Positions 59,852 to 64,000 of a stretch of DNA of 64,000 bases are shown here, in pieces. Source of the stretch: an uncultured Clostridia bacterium (GTDB lineage: Bacteria > Bacillota > Clostridia > UBA1381); the NCBI GenBank assembly GCA_934501535.1, contig CAKSUM010000001.1:186001-250000 (forward strand), in the 5' to 3' direction. The position numbers and the translations under genes are program-made. Within the stretch, counting starts at the first letter, position 1, and every line of letters starts with the position of its first letter. The notes under the pieces are model-generated. The model was not told the origin of the DNA, did no database searches, and saw nothing but the letters and a program-made list of their open reading frames with translations.

Positions 59852-60314
59852 TGCGTATCTGCTCCCATTCCCGTTTACCGATTATTACTCCGCATGCCGA
59901 TATGCACTGCATGTTTTCATATTTGAATTTACCCTAATTATACCACGGAAATTCCGCAAAAACAACCCATAAAATTATTTTGCCGAAATTTCAGCCTATA
60001 ACAAAATAATCCGTAGGTTCCGCGGGCAAAAACCGTAATTCACTGTTGCATAAAACAGTATCATGTGATATAATTATCCCGAACAGACTTATTACAAGCC
60101 CGAACCTTGCGTCATATATAAACAGTCCGGCTGCCTTTGGGCGGCTTTTCAAAAGCGCACGGGTTAGTTTATTCTAACTTGCATAAGCGGTTGCGGACAA
60201 GATTTTTTGTCCGCATGCCATGATTTGCCGGCAAGCCTGCATGCGCACCGCTCGGGTGCGGCGGCTCGGCATGCAGCATTATTTTCCGAAACCGTCATAC
60301 AAGGAGGAATTTTT
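59852..60314. other. Intergenic region with a strong promoter and a structured leader
   Basis: A 463-base region without a gene. It contains a plus-strand promoter TTGCAT (60046-60051), 17 bases, TATAAT (60069-60074), with the inverted repeat ACTGTT...AACAGT over its -35 box. A leader of about 230 bases follows with several hairpins: GTTAG...CTAAC (60157-60179 region), GCGGACAA...TTGTCCGC (60193-60214) and GCACCG...CGGGTGC (60245-60259). I do not recognise a known riboswitch. Confidence 0.5.
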
Positions 60315-60817
60315 GTGAAAGATAAAGATTTACAATTTGACCGCACCTGCCATGTGATTTACACAAAGGCGTGCAAAAGGGAAATCCGAAAAAAATTGCC
60401 GCACATTATCCGCCTGTCGAAAGGGAAGCGGCCTGGGAGCTGGTACAGAAACAGTATGCCGAATTTCTCTCCGATTGGCGCCGCGACCTCGGCGGCAGGA
60501 AAAATTTCCACAACGGCAGGGGCGGCAATTATGACTGCATTGCGCTCATGGCGTATTATGCCGTTAACGGAGCAAGAGAATTTTTAACCGGATTTTGGCA
60601 GCTGTTTGCGATTTTATCCGTGATGAACCTCATTGACCGATTTGCTGTTGACGAATGGTGGGTCGGGCATACATCTGCATGGACAATACCCGGCACAGAG
60701 AACTTAAAGCCCTACATCACAGCTCATGACAAGTGTGTAAAATGGCTGTTCGGGACTTTGGGAATGGCGCTGATTTCGGCGGTTCTCGCAGGAATAATGA
60801 CCCTATTTGTCCGATGA
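60315..60817 (+). pseudogene. Frameshifted, chimeric remnant: ATC-hydrolase N-terminus fused to a membrane-protein C-terminus
   Basis: A GTG at 60315 after AAGGAGG begins VKDKDLQFDRTCHVIYTKAC and reads normally for about 27 codons. Then a run of seven A (about 60389-60395) shifts the frame: the family sequence KKIAAHYPPVEREAAWE continues in another frame from 60371 on. Adding one A would restore it. After YDCIALMAYYAV (about 60560) the similarity to ATC hydrolases stops, and the frame goes on into an unrelated membrane tail, FWQLFAILSVMNLIDRF and GTLGMALISAVLAGIM, typical of small two-helix membrane proteins. It therefore looks like two gene pieces joined by a deletion, plus a frameshift. Confidence 0.65.
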
Positions 60818-60946
60818 TAAAATAACGCCGAAGTCAAATTCATGCCGCATCCGGATTTTATCGTAAAACGAAGCACCGCCCCGATTTGTCGGACGAATTA
60901 TACACTCGCAGCGCTGCACGCAATTCATTTTTGCCGCATCACATTA

Positions 60947-60975
60947 TTGACACAGCCGCCGGTACATGATACAAT
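60947..60975 (+). promoter_or_regulatory. Promoter of hydE
   Basis: TTGACA (60947-60952), 17 bases, TACAAT (60970-60975), about 50 bases before the ATG. Confidence 0.65.
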
Positions 60976-61025
60976 AATGTATACAGAAACAATAGGTTTA
61001 AATAATAAGAAAAGTGTGGTACTTT

Positions 61026-62084
61026 ATGAATAACAACTTAATCGAACAGCTTAAAAACACCCGAAACCTTACCGATGATGAACTTTTATCGGTTTTGGGC
61101 ACATCGGAATATGATGAAACCCTGTTTTCCGCGGCAGACTCGGTACGCCGTAAAAATTACGGCGATGCGGTGTATATCCGCGGACTTATAGAATTTACAA
61201 ATTACTGTAAAAACGATTGCTTTTACTGCGGAATACGCCGCGGCAACGGCAATGCCGAACGCTACCGTCTGAGCAAGGAGGAAATTCTCGATTGCTGCCG
61301 CGAAGGCTATTCTCTCGGATTTCGTACCTTCGTTCTGCAGGGCGGCGAAGACAACTTTTATTCCGACAAGCTTATTTGCGAAATTGTGTCGGAAATACGC
61401 TCGGCATACCCCGACTGCGCCATAACGCTGTCCATAGGCGAAAAGAGCCGTGAAAGCTACAAAGCATATTTTGACGCCGGTGCAAACCGCTATCTTTTGC
61501 GGCACGAAACCGCCGACATCACCCATTACTCAAAGCTTCACCCCGCCGAAATGAGCCTCGAACACCGTAAAAAATGCCTGTTTGACCTGAAAGAAATCGG
61601 TTATCAGGTCGGTTCGGGATTTATGGTCGGCAGCCCGTTTCAGACTCTGCCGAACATCGTGTCGGATTTGCGTTTTTTGCAGGAGTTAAAGCCTGATATG
61701 ATTGGAATAGGGCCGTACATTACACACAAAGAAACGCCGTTTAAAAATCACGTCTCAGGCTCGCTTGACCTGACGCTGCGTTTAATTTCAATTCTGCGCC
61801 TTATGTTTCCGTATGCACTCATTCCGTCCACAACCGCGCTCGGCACAATCGACCCAAACGGACGCGAGCTTGGATTAAAAGCAGGCGCAAATGTCGTAAT
61901 GCCGAACCTTTCACCGGTTAAGGTGCGCAAACTGTATGACCTGTATGAAAATAAAATCTGCACCGGCGAAGAAGCAGCGCAATGCCGCGGCTGCCTTCAG
62001 CGGCGCGTTGAAACTGCCGGCTACAAAATCGTTACCGATATAGGCAACGTCCGCACCGAGCCTGCCGCGCCGTCCGCCGGCTGA
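61026..62084 (+). CDS. hydE: [FeFe]-hydrogenase H-cluster radical SAM maturase HydE
   Basis: A 352-residue radical SAM enzyme with the HydE-type motif IEFTNYCKNDCFYCGIRRGN (Cys61, Cys65, Cys68 bind the 4Fe-4S cluster), then VLQGGEDNFY, LSIGEKS, LLRHETAD and MVGSPFQT, as in HydE/biotin-synthase-like enzymes. C-terminal cysteines (QCRGCLQRR) may bind an additional cluster. It helps build the di-iron site of [FeFe] hydrogenases in fermenting anaerobes. HydF, HydG and the hydrogenase are not in the window. I chose the ATG at 61026; a GTG at 61014 is also in frame. The ribosome site is weak. Confidence 0.92.
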   Translation: MNNNLIEQLKNTRNLTDDELLSVLGTSEYDETLFSAADSVRRKNYGDAVYIRGLIEFTNYCKNDCFYCGIRRGNGNAERYRLSKEEILDCCREGYSLGFRTFVLQGGEDNFYSDKLICEIVSEIRSAYPDCAITLSIGEKSRESYKAYFDAGANRYLLRHETADITHYSKLHPAEMSLEHRKKCLFDLKEIGYQVGSGFMVGSPFQTLPNIVSDLRFLQELKPDMIGIGPYITHKETPFKNHVSGSLDLTLRLISILRLMFPYALIPSTTALGTIDPNGRELGLKAGANVVMPNLSPVKVRKLYDLYENKICTGEEAAQCRGCLQRRVETAGYKIVTDIGNVRTEPAAPSAG

Positions 62085-62110
62085 TATGCTGTATCCCCCT
62101 GCGTGCAAAA

Positions 62111-62141
62111 GTTTTGTTATAGACTAATCCTATAGCAAAAC
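62111..62141. promoter_or_regulatory. Inverted repeat upstream of the methionine-binding-protein promoter
   Basis: GTTTTGTTATAG-actaatc-CTATAGCAAAAC, 12-base arms with one G-T pair, ends 15 bases before the -35 box at 62156. No T run follows, so a protein operator is more likely than a terminator. Confidence 0.5.
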
Positions 62142-62155
62142 ATAGCTATTATGTA

Positions 62156-62185
62156 TTGGACAAATGACAAATACGGTGATATAAT
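62156..62185 (+). promoter_or_regulatory. Promoter of the methionine-binding-protein gene
   Basis: TTGGAC (62156-62161), 18 bases, TATAAT (62180-62185). It leaves a leader of about 150 bases. Confidence 0.6.
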
Positions 62186-62240
62186 AATCACATAAAGCAA
62201 CAACAAAAGTTCAAAACATAAAAATCGGGAGGCAGGTACT

Positions 62241-62300
62241 ATGACAATTATTTCATGGGCAAATCGATGTTTAAACCGAATGTGCCGTCAGACTTCATAG
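62241..62300 (+). CDS. Possible 19-codon leader peptide
   Basis: ATG at 62241 after GGGAGG encodes a 19-residue peptide (MTIISWANRC..., ending RQTS) in another frame from the downstream lipoprotein gene. The ribosome site is as good as that of the main gene. It could be an attenuating leader or the stub of a lost permease gene. No run of methionine or cysteine codons is present. Confidence 0.3.
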   Translation: MTIISWANRCLNRMCRQTS

Positions 62301-62344
62301 GACTAAATAAAAAAACAACATTTAAAAATTTGGAGGAAATTATT

Positions 62345-63202
62345 ATGAAAAAAATTATATCGGCAGTTTTAACTGCAGCACTTTCACTTTCACTGTTCAC
62401 AGCATGCGGCAGCAGCAACAGCAGCAGCGCGACAATCGCTGTTCCGAATGACACAACCAACGAAGCAAGAGCACTTCTCCTGCTTGAAAAGAACGGTTAC
62501 ATCAAACTGAAATCCGGAGCAGGCATCACGGCTACAATCAAGGATATTGAAGAAAATCCGTACAACATCAACTTCAAAGAAGTTGAAGCGGCGCAAATTC
62601 CGAACGTTCTGAAAGACGTTGACTACGCCGTAATCAATTCAAACTATGCAATTCAGGCGGATTTGAACCCCGTTTCGGATTCACTTCTCGTTGAGGACTC
62701 ATCATCGGCATACAGCAACATTCTCGCCGTAAAAGAGGGCAACGAAAACAAGGATATAATCAAAGCCCTGAAAGCCGCACTGGAAAGTCAGGAAGTTAAA
62801 GACTTCATCACAAAGCAGTATGACGGCGCGGTTGTGAGCACGGTTGACAACCCGGGGGACGGCTATGACAGCACTGTTGATTATGCGGCTCTTGCCGGTC
62901 AGACGGTATCTGTTGCGGCATCACCCACTCCCCACGCAGAAATCCTGAAAATTGCACAGGAAATTCTTGCCAAGAAAAATATTACGCTTGACATCAAAGA
63001 ATTTACCGACTACGTTCAGCCCAACAACGTTGTTGACAGCGGCGAAATCGATGCAAACTACTTCCAGCACAAGCCGTACCTTGATGACTTCAACGAGCAG
63101 AACGGCACACACGTTGTTTCCATCGCCGCAATCCACGTTGAACCGATTGGTCTTTACGGCGGAAAGCAAACATCTCTCGATGCGTTAAAACCTGCTAAAT
63201 AA
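62345..63202 (+). CDS. Circularly permuted MetQ/NlpA-type methionine-binding lipoprotein
   Basis: A 285-residue lipoprotein (lipobox LFTAC, Cys21). It contains all the usual NlpA sequence blocks but in swapped order. Residues 29-166 match the usual C-terminal half (TIAVPNDTTNEARALLLL, EAAQIPNVLKDVDYAVIN, LNPVSDSLLVEDSSS, EVKDFITKQYDGAVV). After a linker (167-186), residues 187-285 match the usual N-terminal half (TVSVAASPTPHAEIL, EFTDYVQPN, ANYFQHKPYLDDFN, VEPIGLYGGK) and end at SLDALKPAK, where the normal protein would continue into the other half. The reading frame is intact, with GGAGG before the ATG. No MetN ATPase or MetI permease is in the window, so its transporter is elsewhere or absent. 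Confidence 0.85.
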   Translation: MKKIISAVLTAALSLSLFTACGSSNSSSATIAVPNDTTNEARALLLLEKNGYIKLKSGAGITATIKDIEENPYNINFKEVEAAQIPNVLKDVDYAVINSNYAIQADLNPVSDSLLVEDSSSAYSNILAVKEGNENKDIIKALKAALESQEVKDFITKQYDGAVVSTVDNPGDGYDSTVDYAALAGQTVSVAASPTPHAEILKIAQEILAKKNITLDIKEFTDYVQPNNVVDSGEIDANYFQHKPYLDDFNEQNGTHVVSIAAIHVEPIGLYGGKQTSLDALKPAK

Positions 63203-63226
63203 TCCATACTTTCAATAATTCTTACG

Positions 63227-63258
63227 GAAAAGCCGTGCAGCATGACTGCACGGTTTTT
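63227..63258 (+). terminator. Rho-independent terminator of the lipoprotein gene
   Basis: AAAAGCCGTGCAG-catga-CTGCACGGTTTTT, a perfect GC-rich stem with a T run. Confidence 0.9.
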
Positions 63259-63267
63259 CTTTGTAAT

Positions 63268-63284
63268 TACGAACAATTTTCGTA
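63268..63284. promoter_or_regulatory. Short perfect inverted repeat upstream of the GH28 promoter
   Basis: TACGAA-caatt-TTCGTA, 14 bases before the -35 box. It is a candidate operator for a pectin-responsive regulator. Confidence 0.45.
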
Positions 63285-63297
63285 TTTTAAAAAAACG

Positions 63298-63326
63298 TTG
63301 ACTTCCATGAGGTGTTATAATAAAAT
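63298..63326 (+). promoter_or_regulatory. Promoter of the GH28 gene
   Basis: TTGACT (63298-63303), 17 bases, TAAAAT (63321-63326), then CAAGGAG and the ATG at 63361. Confidence 0.6.
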
Positions 63327-63360
63327 TCATGTACCATATTAATTTCAAGGAGAATTTTCC

Positions 63361-64000
63361 ATGCAAAATGTACGTGATTTCGGAGCAAAAGGCGACGGCA
63401 TAAAGCTTGATACCGCTGCCATTCAGGCTGCAATAAACTCCGGCGGTGAAGTATATATCCCAAAGGGAATTTACATAACCGGCGCGCTTTACCTGAAAAG
63501 CAACGGCGGACTGAATTTGGAAAGCGGAGCAATATTAAAAGCAAGTCATAACCGCTGTGATTACAATGCCGATGATTTTTGTCCGCAAAACTCTGTTTTT
63601 TCGGCTGAGTACGTTACCGGCGCGCATATGATAACAGCCGTCGAGCAGGAAAATATATTTATAAAAGGCGAGGGAATAATTGACGGCGACTCACACTACT
63701 GGATGAACGATTCAAAACGCTTTGAAAATTCAATAACATTTGAGCCTAATGCCGAACGTCCGTCGCAAATGATATTTATATGCGAATGTAAAAACGTGAA
63801 AATTACCGATGTTTCTCTAAGATACGGCTCATACTGGCATTTGTTTCTGCACGATTGCGAGGATGTAACCGTCCGCGGGCTCAATATCAAAGGCGAGATA
63901 TGTCAGTATACAAATGACGGGATAGATATTGACTGCTGCCGCCGCGTTACGGTAAGCGACTGCATTATCGAAACCGGCGATGACGGACTAACTCTGCGTG
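63361..64000 (+). CDS. GH28-family polygalacturonase-like glycosidase, N-terminal part (cut by window edge)
   Basis: I translated this frame to the window edge; at least 213 residues are visible. It starts MQNVRDFGAKGDGIKLDTAAI, the usual pectinase beta-helix opening, then GGEVYIPKGIYITGALYLKS. The GH28 signatures follow: the TNDGIDID block (NxD-type) and ETGDDGL (the catalytic Asp pair). There is no signal peptide, so it acts in the cytoplasm on imported oligomers, as GH28 exo-enzymes such as unsaturated or rhamnosyl galacturonan hydrolases do. It has its own promoter and a possible operator. The C-terminal half lies beyond the window. Confidence 0.9.
   Translation, partial: MQNVRDFGAKGDGIKLDTAAIQAAINSGGEVYIPKGIYITGALYLKSNGGLNLESGAILKASHNRCDYNADDFCPQNSVFSAEYVTGAHMITAVEQENIFIKGEGIIDGDSHYWMNDSKRFENSITFEPNAERPSQMIFICECKNVKITDVSLRYGSYWHLFLHDCEDVTVRGLNIKGEICQYTNDGIDIDCCRRVTVSDCIIETGDDGLTLR

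Noticed and set aside
60193..60214. GCGGACAA...TTGTCCGC hairpin with a T run as a terminator
   Set aside because: The T run lies in the loop, not after the stem, and the ribosome site and gene start follow, so termination is unlikely.
62085..62344. SAM or T-box riboswitch expected before a methionine-binding gene
   Set aside because: I see no S-box or T-box conserved core in this leader, only a palindrome, a promoter and a mini-ORF. A covariance search would settle it.
1..64000. Phage, transposon, toxin-antitoxin or anti-phage defence island
   Set aside because: I looked for integrases, transposases, terminase or capsid genes, restriction or nuclease motifs and terminal repeats, and saw none.

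Overview
The window looks like a low-to-mid GC Firmicute of the class Clostridia. The reasons are strong AGGAGG-type ribosome sites, a HydE-type [FeFe]-hydrogenase maturase, many secreted proteins with S-layer homology (SLH) repeats and no outer-membrane machinery. The density of SLH-anchored plant-polysaccharide proteins resembles gut pectin degraders such as Monoglobus; that placement is inference, since no rRNA or marker phylogeny is available. I found no tRNA, rRNA, CRISPR array, insertion sequence or phage.

Layout. 1-3440: MATE efflux pump, LysE exporter and a LysR regulator cut by the window edge, then an acyltransferase. 3562-12657: housekeeping genes (DUF1015 protein, M18 aminopeptidase, 8-oxoguanine glycosylase, class II fructose-bisphosphate aldolase, polysaccharide deacetylase) and an AraC regulator divergent from a flavin oxidoreductase. 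12707-14470: MarR-MATE pair with a perfect operator palindrome. 14681-21100: cell-surface genes (SLH-anchored M15 carboxypeptidase, SLH/GLUG adhesin, cardiolipin synthase, VanZ). 21298-23217: DeoR regulator divergent from a glycerol-3-phosphate-dehydrogenase-like gene. 23305-30119: a tight seven-gene catabolic operon (type I dehydroquinase-like enzyme, two SDRs, Gfo/Idh oxidoreductase, SGNH esterase, quinone oxidoreductase, DMT transporter) with a divergent AraC regulator.

30330-49769 is the most striking block. Seven very large secreted proteins on the minus strand lie behind one near-consensus promoter: a beta-helix glycosidase, three SLH-anchored proteins including a clan GH-A-like hydrolase and a protein with a possible cohesin-like domain, two SGNH esterases (one of the rhamnogalacturonan acetylesterase type) and a multi-module binding protein. 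They share at least three module types I cannot name, so the block reads as a surface-displayed rhamnogalacturonan/pectin machine. 50858-52066 is a cytoplasmic GH63-like glycosidase. 52275-59155 holds two LRR_5 (BspA-type) surface proteins divergent from an unusual two-HTH regulator, with a matched pair of inverted repeats in the two promoters.

59216-64000 is mixed: an intact ATC-hydrolase-family gene, a frameshifted chimeric remnant of the same family, hydE, an orphan methionine-binding lipoprotein whose two halves are in circularly permuted order, and the start of a cytoplasmic GH28 pectinase.

Together the window suggests a cell that holds pectic polymers on its S-layer, deacetylates and cuts them outside, and finishes oligomers inside (GH28, GH63-like). 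The 23-30 kb operon may oxidise a released acetylated cyclic acid or polyol.
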